Below, one piece after another: positions 1-7,603 of a stretch of DNA of 14,025 nucleotides. Under the pieces are notes generated by a model. The model saw only the letters and a program-made list of their open reading frames with translations, was not told the origin of the DNA and ran no database searches. Source of the DNA: Gammaproteobacteria bacterium (lineage in GTDB: Bacteria > Pseudomonadota > Gammaproteobacteria > Steroidobacterales > Steroidobacteraceae); contig PMNQ01000230.1 in assembly GCA_003162555.1 (NCBI GenBank), positions 4,739 through 18,763 on the forward strand, read 5' to 3'. Position 1 is the first letter of the stretch. Each line of letters begins with the position of its first letter. Position numbers and translations under genes: made by a program.

Positions 1-7
1 CTACGGT

Positions 8-86
<79 letters not shown>

Positions 87-138
87 TCCGGTTTAGACTT
101 CGATTAATAATTAGCCGCCACGGGGTCAGGAGGCAGGC

Positions 139-1692
139 ATGAAGACTATTGCATTGCGAATCGTGTTGCTGTGTACGGTTGCGGTACTCACCGCCTGCGG
201 CAGCGACACGCCTACTTCCACTGTCGATACCGACATCTCGCGCGGCACGCTGGTCGACAATCCACCGTTCCGCATTGCCTCGGTGGACGCCGCAACACTG
301 GGCGCCCAGCTCGGCGCCAGCCCCTCGGGCGCGCAGCTGCTGCAGGTCACAGGACCGCCGGCCTGCGGTGTCGATTTCAACTACATGCATTACTGGACCG
401 TCAACGCCAGCCCCACTGGCGACGTGGCGGCCAGCGGCTCCGCCGCGCTGATGGTGCCGACGGGCGCGTCGCCGAACTGTTCCGGGCCGCGACCCATCCT
501 GCTGTACGCGCACGGAACCCAGACCGACAAGAGCGCCAACCTGGCCGACATCACCGACCCGAACAACAGCGAGGGCGCGCTGATCGCGGCGATGTTCGCG
601 GCACAGGGCTACATTGTCGTCGCGCCGAACTACGTCGGTTACGACACCTCCAACGGCAGGTTTCATCCTTACCTGAACGCTGACGCGCAATCGAAAGACA
701 TGATCGACGCGCTCACCGCTGCCCGCAAGGCGCTCGGCAAGGTGTTGGCAAACACGACCACCGACAACGGCAAGCTGTTCATCACGGGTTATTCGCAGGG
801 CGGCTTCGTTGCGATGGCGACCCACAAGGCAATGCAGGCGGCTGGCCAGCCGGTCACGGCTTCGGCGCCGATGTCGGGCCCGTACGCGCTCGAGGCTTTC
901 GGCGATGCGGTGTTTTTCGGCAACGTCGATCTGGGCTCGACAATTTTTACGCCGCTACTGACGACCAGCTTCCAGAGGTCCTACGGCAACATCTACGCCA
1001 CGACCAGCGATGTGTTCGAAGACGCGTATGCCGGCAGCATCGAGGGGTTGCTGCCGAACGCAGTGCCGATCGACCAGCTGATCGGCAGCGGCAAACTGCC
1101 GCAACTGCAACTGTTCCACGATACCGTGTGGGCTACCGGTAGCGCGCAGCTCAATGCCACGCTGAACGTGCCCGCCAATCCGCTGTTCGCGCTGGGCTTC
1201 GGGCCCGCCAACCTGGTCAAAGACACATACCGCCTCGCCTACATCATGGATGCGCTGGCGAATCCGGACGGTGCGGTGCCTACTCAGACGAACTTGCTGC
1301 CTGCGGCTGCGCCGGGCAGTACCCTGCGCCAGGCCTTTGCGCTGAATGACCTGCGCAGCTGGGTGCCGACCTCACCGGTGTTCATGTGCGGCGGCGAGAA
1401 CGATCCGGTCGTGTTCTTCAGCGTCAACACGCAAGTGATGCAGGCCTTCTGGACTTACGTTGCACCGCCGGCATCGCCGTTGCTGGTCAGCGTACTCGAC
1501 GTGGATTCGGCCATCACCGGTCCGGATGATCCATTCCTGCTCGCCAAGGGTGGCTTCGCGCAGACGGAGGCGGCGATCGATGCGGCTGCTGGCGGCGGCG
1601 CTGCCGGCCTGCAGGCGCGTACGCAGACCTACCACACGACGGTCGCACCATTCTGCTCAGCCGCGGCGCGCGGCTTTTTCAGCCAATTCTGA
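139..1692 (+). CDS. Secreted lipoprotein esterase/lipase, alpha/beta-hydrolase fold
   Basis: A 517-residue predicted serine hydrolase. The N-terminus is a lipoprotein signal peptide with lipobox L-T-A-C; Cys20 would be the lipidated residue, and the absence of Asp at +2 suggests the outer membrane. Hydrolase landmarks follow in order: LLYAHGT (about 121-127, oxyanion-hole region), [10 protein letters not shown] (about 160-169), nucleophile elbow GYSQG with Ser219 (217-221), a candidate acid in GGENDP (Asp422) and a candidate catalytic His499 near the C-terminus. This resembles secreted lipases/esterases of polyester- or lipid-degrading type, but the substrate cannot be told. The start is supported by a strong AGGAGG at 129-134 and by the signal peptide. 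The OmpW-like gene follows after 11 bases, so the two are probably one transcription unit. Confidence 0.85.
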   Translation: MKTIALRIVLLCTVAVLTACGSDTPTSTVDTDISRGTLVDNPPFRIASVDAATLGAQLGASPSGAQLLQVTGPPACGVDFNYMHYWTVNASPTGDVAASGSAALMVPTGASPNCSGPRPILLYAHGTQTDKSANLADITDPNNSEGALIAAMFAAQGYIVVAPNYVGYDTSNGRFHPYLNADAQSKDMIDALTAARKALGKVLANTTTDNGKLFITGYSQGGFVAMATHKAMQAAGQPVTASAPMSGPYALEAFGDAVFFGNVDLGSTIFTPLLTTSFQRSYGNIYATTSDVFEDAYAGSIEGLLPNAVPIDQLIGSGKLPQLQLFHDTVWATGSAQLNATLNVPANPLFALGFGPANLVKDTYRLAYIMDALANPDGAVPTQTNLLPAAAPGSTLRQAFALNDLRSWVPTSPVFMCGGENDPVVFFSVNTQVMQAFWTYVAPPASPLLVSVLDVDSAITGPDDPFLLAKGGFAQTEAAIDAAAGGGAAGLQARTQTYHTTVAPFCSAAARGFFSQF

Positions 1693-1703
1693 GGGCAGCG
1701 AAA

Positions 1704-2402
1704 ATGAACACACACAATAAAATTACTGCTTGCGCAACACTTGTGGCACTGGTGGCGGCTGCGTCGGCCCTGGCCGATGGCAGCGTGCAGAGCAACGAGA
1801 TCCGCGTCGGCGCCTACATCGTCAAGTACGACGCCAAGGCTGACGACCTGACAGGTCCGTACGTGCCGCCGGGCGTCAACGTAAGCGTAAAAAACGTCAC
1901 CACGCCGTACTTCGCCTACCTGCGTCGCATGTCGCCGCACCTGGTTGCGCAGCTGGCCGCCGGCGTGCCGCCGAAGACCGAAACCGTCGGCAAGGGTCCG
2001 GCGACGCTGGGCTCGGTGCCGTTCAACGGCCAGGTCGTGTCGACGGCGAAGTGGTTCTCGCCCTCGGTCCTCATCAACTATGTGTTCCGCGATGAGACTG
2101 CGACGCTGCGGCCGTACCTCGGCGCGGGCCTCAACTACACGCGCTTCTACGACCTGAAGTCGACGCCCGCCGGAGATGCGGCCAACGGCGGCCCGACGGC
2201 GATCAAGCTGAGCAGCTCCATAGGCCCGGTGTTGACAGCCGGCCTGCGCTGGCACATCAAGGACCACTGGAGCGCGTACGCCTCGTACGACGTGGCACGC
2301 GTGAACAGCTACTACGTCGGCGAGACGGCCGGAGTGCAGCGCAAGACCCACATCAAGTTCAATCCATCGACGCTGGTGTTATCGATTGGCTACGCGTTTT
2401 AG
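1704..2402 (+). CDS. ompW: OmpW-family outer-membrane protein
   Basis: A 232-residue protein with a Sec signal peptide (cleavage probably after A-L-A near residue 24). The mature part looks like an eight-stranded OmpW/AlkL barrel: an early strand with NEIRVGAYIVKYDA, a central SPSVLINYVFRDETATLRPY block followed by LGAGLNYTRFYD, and a final strand ending in Phe (LSIGYAF), the usual C-terminal signal for barrel assembly. OmpW/AlkL proteins form narrow channels for small hydrophobic compounds. The GAGGG around the upstream stop codon can serve as ribosome binding site. Placement right after a predicted lipase suggests, as inference only, that the pair handles a hydrophobic ester and its products. 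The symbol is a family name; orthology to E. coli ompW is not shown. Confidence 0.85.
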   Translation: MNTHNKITACATLVALVAAASALADGSVQSNEIRVGAYIVKYDAKADDLTGPYVPPGVNVSVKNVTTPYFAYLRRMSPHLVAQLAAGVPPKTETVGKGPATLGSVPFNGQVVSTAKWFSPSVLINYVFRDETATLRPYLGAGLNYTRFYDLKSTPAGDAANGGPTAIKLSSSIGPVLTAGLRWHIKDHWSAYASYDVARVNSYYVGETAGVQRKTHIKFNPSTLVLSIGYAF

Positions 2403-2413
2403 CTTTGCATTCC

Positions 2414-2441
2414 TTGACTTGAGCGTGCCACGCCCTACAAT
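2414..2441 (+). promoter_or_regulatory. Sigma70-type promoter of the tRNA-Gly/Cys/Leu operon
   Basis: The -35 box TTGACT (2414-2419) and the -10 box TACAAT (2436-2441) are separated by 16 bases, and each differs from consensus at one position. Downstream of the -10 the sequence is GC-rich (TTCCGGCC), like the discriminators of growth-rate and stringently controlled stable-RNA promoters. Transcription would begin near 2447-2450, about 10 bases before the tRNA-Gly 5' end. It may also supply transcripts to the ccm operon, for which no separate promoter is obvious. Confidence 0.75.
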
Positions 2442-2459
2442 TCCGGCCTTCCTGAAGGT

Positions 2460-2535
<76 letters not shown>

Positions 2536-2549
2536 CTCACTTCATCGAT

Positions 2550-2623
2550 GGCTAGGTGGCAGAGTGGTCATGCAGCGGCCTGCAAAGCCGCGTACGCCGG
2601 TTCGATTCCGACCCTAGCCTCCA
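2550..2623 (+). tRNA. cysT: tRNA-Cys (anticodon GCA)
   Basis: A 74-nt cloverleaf with acceptor GGCTAGG pairing CCTAGCC, the U73 discriminator that is the cysteine identity element, and encoded CCA (2621-2623). The anticodon stem GCGGC/GCCGC encloses loop CTGCAAA, giving GCA. It is the middle gene of the tRNA trio, 12 bases before tRNA-Leu. Confidence 0.97.
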
Positions 2624-2635
2624 CCATCACCGTTT

Positions 2636-2949
2636 GCGGACGTGGCGAAACTGGTATACGCAGCAGACTTTGACAGGAGTGCCCGGGGGGAAACCCGCGG
2701 TGCAGAACCGCCCAAATTCGGGGAACGCTACCGATTCCGATCCAGGCCAATCCCGAGCCAAGCCCCGCAAGGGGAAGGTGTAGAGACTAGACGGGCGGCG
2801 CCTACAGCCGACGCAAGGAGGCCACGGCGAAGGGATAGTCCAGACCACGAACGCCAGCGACCGATGCTGGCGGCGGCGAAAGCCGAAGTGGCAGGAAAAT
2901 CTGCTTCCTTGAAAAGGGAGTGTGGGTTCGAGTCCCGCCGTCCGCACCA
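2636..2949 (+). tRNA. leuZ: tRNA-Leu (anticodon UAA) interrupted by a group I intron
   Basis: Exons are 2636-2670 (35 nt) and 2896-2949 (54 nt), giving an 89-nt mature tRNA. The acceptor GCGGACG (2636-2642) pairs CGTCCGC (2939-2945), followed by A73 and encoded CCA (2947-2949). Joined exons restore anticodon stem GCAGA/TCTGC with loop CTTAAAA, anticodon UAA. The long class II variable arm (TCCTT, GAAA loop, AGGGA) and T-stem GTGGG/CCCGC lie in the second exon. The intron falls between anticodon positions 34 and 35, so the tRNA cannot function without splicing. The name leuZ follows the E. coli Gly-Cys-Leu order. The CCA end is three bases from the ccmA start codon. Confidence 0.95.
2671..2895 (+). 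ncRNA. Self-splicing group I intron (IC3-like) in tRNA-Leu(UAA)
   Basis: A 225-nt insertion with all core elements. P1: 5' exon ACTT (2667-2670) pairs guide GAGT (2677-2680), placing the conserved U-G wobble at the 5' splice site. P3: CCGCCC (2708-2713) with GGGCGG (2793-2798). P4: TTCGGG (2717-2722) with CCCGAG (2752-2757). P6 is capped by a GCAA tetraloop (2767-2770). P7: GACTA (2785-2789) with TAGTC (2836-2840), within the R and S motifs TAGAGACTAGACGG and AAGGGATAGTCC. P9-region helices are CCAC/GTGG (2845/2888), GCCAGC/GCTGGC (2853/2866) and CGGC/GCCG with a GAAA loop (2874-2885). The terminal omega-G is G2895. The core closely matches the Azoarcus tRNA-Ile ribozyme as I recall it. No homing endonuclease is encoded. 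P2, P5 and P8 are less certain. Confidence 0.93.
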
Positions 2950-2952
2950 TCC

Positions 2953-3570
2953 ATGACGCTACTTGCTGCCCAAGACCTGCACCTCTGGCGCGGCGATCTG
3001 CACGTGCTGCGCGGCCTGCATTTTGAACTTGCAGCCGGGCAGTGCCTGCAGGTCACGGGCGTCAATGGCGCCGGCAAATCCACATTGCTGCGCGCGCTCG
3101 CAGGTCTCCTGCCACTCGAGTCGGGCACCGTGCAGTGGCGCGGCTCGAACACGCGCGCCGATCCGCATGCCTATCACAGCGAGCTGGCCTGGCTCGGCCA
3201 CGGCACCGCGCTCAAAGCGGATCTGTCGGCACCGGAAAATCTGCGCTACTCCGCGGGACTGCGCCGGCAGTGCGGCCGCGCTGACATGGACGCCGCGCTC
3301 GCGCGCGTCGGCTTCTCGCACAGCGACGGCCGGCTGGCGCGACAGATGTCCGCGGGCCAGCAGCGACGCGTCGCGCTCGCCCGTGTGCTGCTGCTCGATT
3401 GCGCGCTGTGGTTGCTCGATGAGCCCACCTCGAATCTCGACAGCGGCGGACAGCATATGTTCGATCAGATTCTGTCCGCGCACCTGGAGCAGGGCGGCCT
3501 GGCTGTCATAGCCTCGCATCAGGCGCTTGCAGTCCCTGCCGGGCGACTGCAGGGACTCGAACTAACATGA
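2953..3570 (+). CDS. ccmA: Haem exporter ATP-binding protein CcmA
   Basis: A 205-residue ABC ATPase, first gene of the cytochrome c maturation operon. It powers the CcmABCD complex, which releases holo-CcmE. Visible motifs: Walker A GVNGAGKST (36-44), signature SAGQQ (133-137), Walker B LWLLDE (152-157, catalytic Glu157) and H-loop His189. The phrases SAGQQRRVALAR and a C-terminal SHQAL are typical of CcmA. The ATG at 2953 fits the family N-terminus (MTLLAAQDLHLWRG). The reading frame is open upstream to 2920, but that part lies inside tRNA-Leu and is not credible. The start codon is 3 bases after the tRNA CCA, so there is no independent Shine-Dalgarno; it may be translated leaderless after tRNA release or from tRNA-containing precursor. 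It overlaps ccmB by ATGA. Confidence 0.95.
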   Translation: MTLLAAQDLHLWRGDLHVLRGLHFELAAGQCLQVTGVNGAGKSTLLRALAGLLPLESGTVQWRGSNTRADPHAYHSELAWLGHGTALKADLSAPENLRYSAGLRRQCGRADMDAALARVGFSHSDGRLARQMSAGQQRRVALARVLLLDCALWLLDEPTSNLDSGGQHMFDQILSAHLEQGGLAVIASHQALAVPAGRLQGLELT

Positions 3571-4265
3571 GCGCGCGGACTCCAATCAAGGTATCGCCAG
3601 CACGCGCGGGTTGGTTGCTGGTGCAACGCGACCTGCGCTTAGGCCTGCGCCGGCCCGGAGAATGGTTGCAGCCCTTGCTGTTCTTCCTGGTCGTGACGAC
3701 CTTGTTTCCGCTGGCTACCGATCCGCAAATGTCGCGCCTCAGAGACATCGCGCCGGGCGCATTGTGGGTCGCGGCACTGTTATCGTCGCTGCTGGCGCTG
3801 GAACTGCTGTTCCGTGAAGATGGTCAGGACGGATCGCTCGAACAACTGGCAGTCTTGGGGCTGCCGCTGTCCTGGCTGCTGCTCGCCAAGACTTGCGTGC
3901 ACTGGCTGCTGACGGGCCTGCCGCTGGTGCTGGTGGCGCCGCTGGTGGCCACGGCCCTGGGCGCGCCCTATGCGGCGATTCCGGGTGTGATGGCGGCGCT
4001 CCTGCTGGGCAGCGTCGCGCTGAGTCTGATCGGCGCCGTCGGCGCTGGGCTCACGCTGGGGCTGCGTCGCGGCGGAGTGCTGTTGGCGCTGCTGGTGCTG
4101 CCGCTGGCTGTGCCAGTGCTGATTTTCGGCGCGCGCGCCACGGCGTTGGCGATCGCGATTGAACCGATGGCGGCGCCGATGTACCTACTGGGTGCGATCG
4201 CCGTGCTGAGCGCAACGCTGGCGCCGCTCGCCGCCGCCGCCGCGGTGCGCATCAGTCTCGAGTAG
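3567..4265 (+). CDS. ccmB: Haem exporter membrane protein CcmB
   Basis: A 232-residue inner-membrane protein, close to the usual CcmB length of about 220. After a cytoplasmic N-terminus (QRDLRLGLRRPGEWLQPLLFFL, the family-typical opening), about six hydrophobic helices follow, including segments around LWVAALLSSLLALELLF and LLALLVLPLAVPVLIFG; LEQLAVLGLPLSWLLLAK between them is also typical. It is the membrane partner of the CcmA ATPase in the complex with CcmC and CcmD. Its start overlaps the ccmA stop in ATGA, indicating translational coupling. The last residues are Ala-rich, and 14 bases separate it from ccmC, the only real gap in the operon. Confidence 0.95.
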   Translation: MSARTPIKVSPARAGWLLVQRDLRLGLRRPGEWLQPLLFFLVVTTLFPLATDPQMSRLRDIAPGALWVAALLSSLLALELLFREDGQDGSLEQLAVLGLPLSWLLLAKTCVHWLLTGLPLVLVAPLVATALGAPYAAIPGVMAALLLGSVALSLIGAVGAGLTLGLRRGGVLLALLVLPLAVPVLIFGARATALAIAIEPMAAPMYLLGAIAVLSATLAPLAAAAAVRISLE

Positions 4266-4279
4266 GGCCTGGAGTAGCA

Positions 4280-5023
4280 ATGAACTGGGTTTGGTTTCAC
4301 CGCCTCGGATCGCCGCCACACTTCTTCCGCATCGCCGGCAGGATGATCCCGTGGTTCGCGTGGCTGGCCGCGATTACCGGGATTGCCGGACTAATCGGCG
4401 GTCTCGGGCTCGCGCCGCCTGATTACCAGCAGGGCGAGGGCTACCGCATCATCTTCGTGCACGTGCCGGCGGCGGTGCTGTCGACGACGGCCTATGCGGT
4501 GATGGCCAGCGCCGCCGCCGTAGGACTGATCTGGCGCATGAACGTTGCGCACGCCGTCGCGGCGAGCAGCGCGGCGGTCGGCGCCTGGTTCACCTTCGTC
4601 GCCCTCGCCACCGGGAGCCTGTGGGGTAGGCCGATGTGGGGCACGTACTGGGAGTGGGATCCACGCCTGGTTTCCGAGCTGGTGCTGCTGTTCCTGTACC
4701 TGGGTTACATGGGGCTGCGCAGCGCGATCGACGATACCGCGCGCGCCGATCGCGCCAGTGCGGTACTGGCGCTGGTCGGCGTCATCAACCTGCCGATCAT
4801 TCACTACTCGGTCGACTGGTGGAACTCGCTCCATCAGGGCCACACGCTGCTGAAATTCGGCAAGGCCTCGATGCCGCCGAGCATGCTGGTGCCGCTGTTG
4901 CTGATGATGCTGGCCTTCACGCTGTATTTCGGCGCGATCCTGCTGGTACGCGCGCGTGGTGAAATCCTGCGCCGCGAGCGCAACGCCCGCTGGATCGGCG
5001 AAGCGATTGGAGCTGGATCATGA
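4280..5023 (+). CDS. ccmC: Haem exporter/handling protein CcmC
   Basis: A 247-residue, six-helix inner-membrane protein of the haem-handling family. It presents haem to CcmE on the periplasmic side. The tryptophan-rich WWD domain is visible as WGTYWEWDPRLVSEL (about 120-134). The two family histidines that ligate haem iron are present: His61 in FVHVP and His185 in SLHQGH. A GGAG at about 4270 precedes the ATG. The C-terminus overlaps the ccmD start (ATGATG at 5020-5025). Nothing is missing compared with E. coli CcmC, and the assignment is firm. Confidence 0.96.
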   Translation: MNWVWFHRLGSPPHFFRIAGRMIPWFAWLAAITGIAGLIGGLGLAPPDYQQGEGYRIIFVHVPAAVLSTTAYAVMASAAAVGLIWRMNVAHAVAASSAAVGAWFTFVALATGSLWGRPMWGTYWEWDPRLVSELVLLFLYLGYMGLRSAIDDTARADRASAVLALVGVINLPIIHYSVDWWNSLHQGHTLLKFGKASMPPSMLVPLLLMMLAFTLYFGAILLVRARGEILRRERNARWIGEAIGAGS

Positions 5024-5184
5024 TGCATTGGCTGTACATGGGTGGTTACTGGCCGTACGTGTGGCCTTCCTACCTGCTGACGCTGTTCGCCGTCACATTG
5101 AACATCTATCTCGCGCGGCGCAGCCTGTCTGCGGCGAAGAGCGAAGCGCGACGACGCGCGCAGGCACAACGGAGCGAGGCATGA
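5020..5184 (+). CDS. ccmD: Small haem exporter protein CcmD
   Basis: A 54-residue membrane peptide found by reading the gap between ccmC and ccmE. It starts MMHWLYMGGYWPYVWPSY, the usual aromatic CcmD opening. One transmembrane helix (about 17-32, YLLTLFAVTLNIYLAR) is followed by a basic cytoplasmic tail rich in Arg, Gln and Ala. CcmD stabilises the CcmABC complex and is needed for holo-CcmE release. The start can be ATG 5020 or ATG 5023; both overlap the ccmC stop. The stop shares ATGA with the ccmE start at 5181. It is slightly shorter than the 69-residue E. coli protein. Confidence 0.92.
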   Translation: MMHWLYMGGYWPYVWPSYLLTLFAVTLNIYLARRSLSAAKSEARRRAQAQRSEA

Positions 5185-5639
5185 CCCCGAGGCAACGGCG
5201 CATGACGCTGGTGGCAGTCATCGTGTTGGGCGTGGGTGTCGCCGGCGCGCTGGCGCTGCGCGCGTTCCGCGAAAACGTGATGTTCTATTTCGACCCGAGC
5301 AAGGTGGCGGCAGGGCAGGTGAAGCAGGGCCAGCACTTCCGCCTCGGGGGTATGGTGGTCAAGGGCAGCGTGCAGCGCCAGTCCGGTTCGCTCGACGTGA
5401 AATTCACGGTGACAGACTTTGCGCACAACGTACCCGTGACCTACGACAAGGTGTTGCCGGACCTGTTCAAGGAAGGCGCGGGCGTCGTCGCACTCGGTCG
5501 GCTCGACGAGCACGGCACCTTCGTTGCGGACGAAGTGCTGGCCAAGCACGACGAGAAATACATGCCGCCTGAAGTGGCCAGATCGCTCAAGCAGGGCCAG
5601 GCGGCGGCCGCGGCGAATGGAGCGGAGGCACCACACTGA
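5181..5639 (+). CDS. ccmE: Periplasmic haem chaperone CcmE
   Basis: A 152-residue protein with one N-terminal membrane anchor (about 8-28) and a periplasmic OB-fold domain. The haem-attachment motif LAKHDEKYMPP gives His123, which binds haem covalently, and Tyr127, four residues later as in E. coli (His130/Tyr134). Earlier conserved features include MFYFDPS and FRLGGMVVKGSV. The tail is Ala/Gln-rich and probably disordered. The ATG at 5181 overlaps the ccmD stop. The frame is open upstream to 4956, but that extension runs through ccmC and ccmD and is rejected. The stop TGA overlaps the ccmF ATG by one base. Confidence 0.96.
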   Translation: MTPRQRRMTLVAVIVLGVGVAGALALRAFRENVMFYFDPSKVAAGQVKQGQHFRLGGMVVKGSVQRQSGSLDVKFTVTDFAHNVPVTYDKVLPDLFKEGAGVVALGRLDEHGTFVADEVLAKHDEKYMPPEVARSLKQGQAAAAANGAEAPH

Positions 5640-7603
5640 TGCTCATCGAAATCGGACATTTCGCAATGATCCTGGCGCTGGCGCTGTCCGCCTGCCAGGC
5701 ATTCTTCGGTATCGCCGGCGCACAACTCAAGCGCGAACGCTGGCTGGCCGTCGTGCCCTCGGCGGTTGCGGGGCAGTTCGTGTTCCTGTGCATCGGCACC
5801 TTCACGCTGGTGCACGCCTTCGTGGTCAATGATTTCTCAGTGAAGTACGTCGCCGAGCATTCCAACTCGGCGCTGCCACTTTTCTACCGCGTCGCGGCCC
5901 TGTGGGGCGCGCACGAAGGTTCGCTGCTGCTGTGGATCTTCGTGCTGGGTCTGTGGACCATCGCCGTGGCGACACGCACTGCACACCTGCCACGCGGCTA
6001 TGTGGGCCGCGTGCTGGGCGTGCTGGGCGTGGTCAACTTCGGCTTCCTGTTGTTCCTGCTGTCCACCTCGAGCCCCTTCGTGCGGTTGATCCCACCGGCA
6101 GTCGACGGGAACGACCTGAATCCGCTGCTGCAGGATTTCGCGATGGCGATCCATCCGCCGATCCTCTATGCGGGATACGTCGGCATGAGCGTCAGCTTCG
6201 CCTTTGCCTGCGCCGCGATGCTGGAAGGGCGCACTGACAATGCCTGGGCGCGCTGGCAGCGGCCGTGGACGATCGTGGCCTGGGCGTTCCTCAGCTGCGG
6301 CATCGCGCTCGGCAGCTGGTGGGCCTATTACGAGTTGGGCTGGGGCGGCTGGTGGTTCTGGGACCCGGTCGAAAACGCCTCGTTCATGCCCTGGCTCGTG
6401 GGCACCGCGCTGATCCATTCGCTCGCCGTCACGGACAAGCGCGGGCTCTTCAAGAGCTGGACGCTGCTGCTGTCGGTGGCCGTCTTCTCGCTGAGCCTGC
6501 TCGGCACCTTCCTGGTGCGCTCGGGTGTGCTGGTGTCCGTGCACTCATTCGCTGCCGATCCAGCGCGCGGTTATTTCATCCTGAGTTTCCTGGTGCTGAT
6601 GATCGGCGGCGCTCTCGCGCTCTACACCTGGCGCGCGCCCTCGCTCGGCTCGTCGGTGGGTTTCGAGATGGTCTCGCGCGAATCCTTCCTGCTTTTCAAC
6701 AACATCCTGCTGGTCGTGGCCGCTGCAGTAGTTCTGGGCGGCACGCTCGCGCCGATGATCTCCGACATGCTGAACCTGGGGACGCTGTCGGTCGGTCCAC
6801 CTTATTTCAATCCGAGTTTCCTCGTGCCGATGCTGCCGCTCGTCATGCTGGTGTCGATCGGTATCCACGCGCGCTGGCGACGCGGGGCACTCGGCGAATC
6901 GAAGCGACGCATCTTCGGCGCGCTGGCTGGCGCCTTGCTCATGGGCCTCGCCGTCACCTATGGCGTCTATGGCAGCAAAAGCATACTCACGCCGGTCGGC
7001 GCCGTGGTGGGCTTCTGGATCATATTCTCCTCGCTGATCGAGCCCATCAACCGGCTGCGCAATCGCCAGAGCCTGCCTGCCAGCCAGATCGGCATGACGA
7101 TCGCGCACATCGGCCTCGGTTTCTTCGTGCTCGGCGTGACCTTCGTGAAATCGAATACCATCGAGACCGACGTGGCGCTGGCGCGCGGCGAGAGCCACCA
7201 GGTTGGCGACTACACGTTCCGTTATGACGGCGGCGAGAATATCGAGGGCCCGAACTTCGACGGCTTCCGCGGCCACGTCACTGCCATGCGCAACGGCAAG
7301 GTGGTGGCGGTGCTCTCGCCGGAGAAGCGCCACTACTTCGTGCAGGGCTCGGTGATGACCGAAGCGGCGATCAACGCCAAATGGAATCGCGACCTGCTCG
7401 TCGCACTGGGAGAGGACGTCGGCTCAGACTCCTGGAGCCTGCGGCTGCAGTACCGGCCGATGATCCGCTTCATCTGGCTGGGCGCCGCGATCATGGCACT
7501 GGGCGGCGTGACGACCCTGTTTGATCGCCGTTACAAGGTCACGCCAGCGGCGGCCACGGCGGCAGCGGCTATTTCTGACGGCAAGGCACCGGTGACGCCA
7601 TGA
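5639..7603 (+). CDS. ccmF: Cytochrome c haem lyase subunit CcmF
   Basis: A 654-residue polytopic inner-membrane protein, matching the usual length of about 650. It receives haem from CcmE and, with CcmH and CcmI, ligates it to reduced apocytochrome c. The WWD domain is present (WGGWWFWDPVENASFMPWL, about 235-253). Family histidines are visible: His172 (MAIHPPILYAGY), His260 (ALIHSLAVTDKRG), His302 (VSVHSFAADP) and a late one in GMTIAHIGLGF (about 490). Each aligns with the E. coli histidines at nearly the same number. A large periplasmic domain (about 505-610) precedes the last helix. It overlaps ccmG by ATGA. Confidence 0.97.
   Translation: MLIEIGHFAMILALALSACQAFFGIAGAQLKRERWLAVVPSAVAGQFVFLCIGTFTLVHAFVVNDFSVKYVAEHSNSALPLFYRVAALWGAHEGSLLLWIFVLGLWTIAVATRTAHLPRGYVGRVLGVLGVVNFGFLLFLLSTSSPFVRLIPPAVDGNDLNPLLQDFAMAIHPPILYAGYVGMSVSFAFACAAMLEGRTDNAWARWQRPWTIVAWAFLSCGIALGSWWAYYELGWGGWWFWDPVENASFMPWLVGTALIHSLAVTDKRGLFKSWTLLLSVAVFSLSLLGTFLVRSGVLVSVHSFAADPARGYFILSFLVLMIGGALALYTWRAPSLGSSVGFEMVSRESFLLFNNILLVVAAAVVLGGTLAPMISDMLNLGTLSVGPPYFNPSFLVPMLPLVMLVSIGIHARWRRGALGESKRRIFGALAGALLMGLAVTYGVYGSKSILTPVGAVVGFWIIFSSLIEPINRLRNRQSLPASQIGMTIAHIGLGFFVLGVTFVKSNTIETDVALARGESHQVGDYTFRYDGGENIEGPNFDGFRGHVTAMRNGKVVAVLSPEKRHYFVQGSVMTEAAINAKWNRDLLVALGEDVGSDSWSLRLQYRPMIRFIWLGAAIMALGGVTTLFDRRYKVTPAAATAAAAISDGKAPVTP

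Noticed and set aside
2920..2952. Upstream extension of ccmA starting at an ATG within tRNA-Leu
   Set aside because: The extra residues (MWVRVPPSAPS) are translated tRNA; the CcmA family N-terminus starts at the ATG at 2953.
4956..5180. A 75-codon N-terminal extension of CcmE
   Set aside because: It overlaps the 3' end of ccmC and all of ccmD in another frame and lacks CcmE features; ATG 5181 overlaps the ccmD stop as expected.
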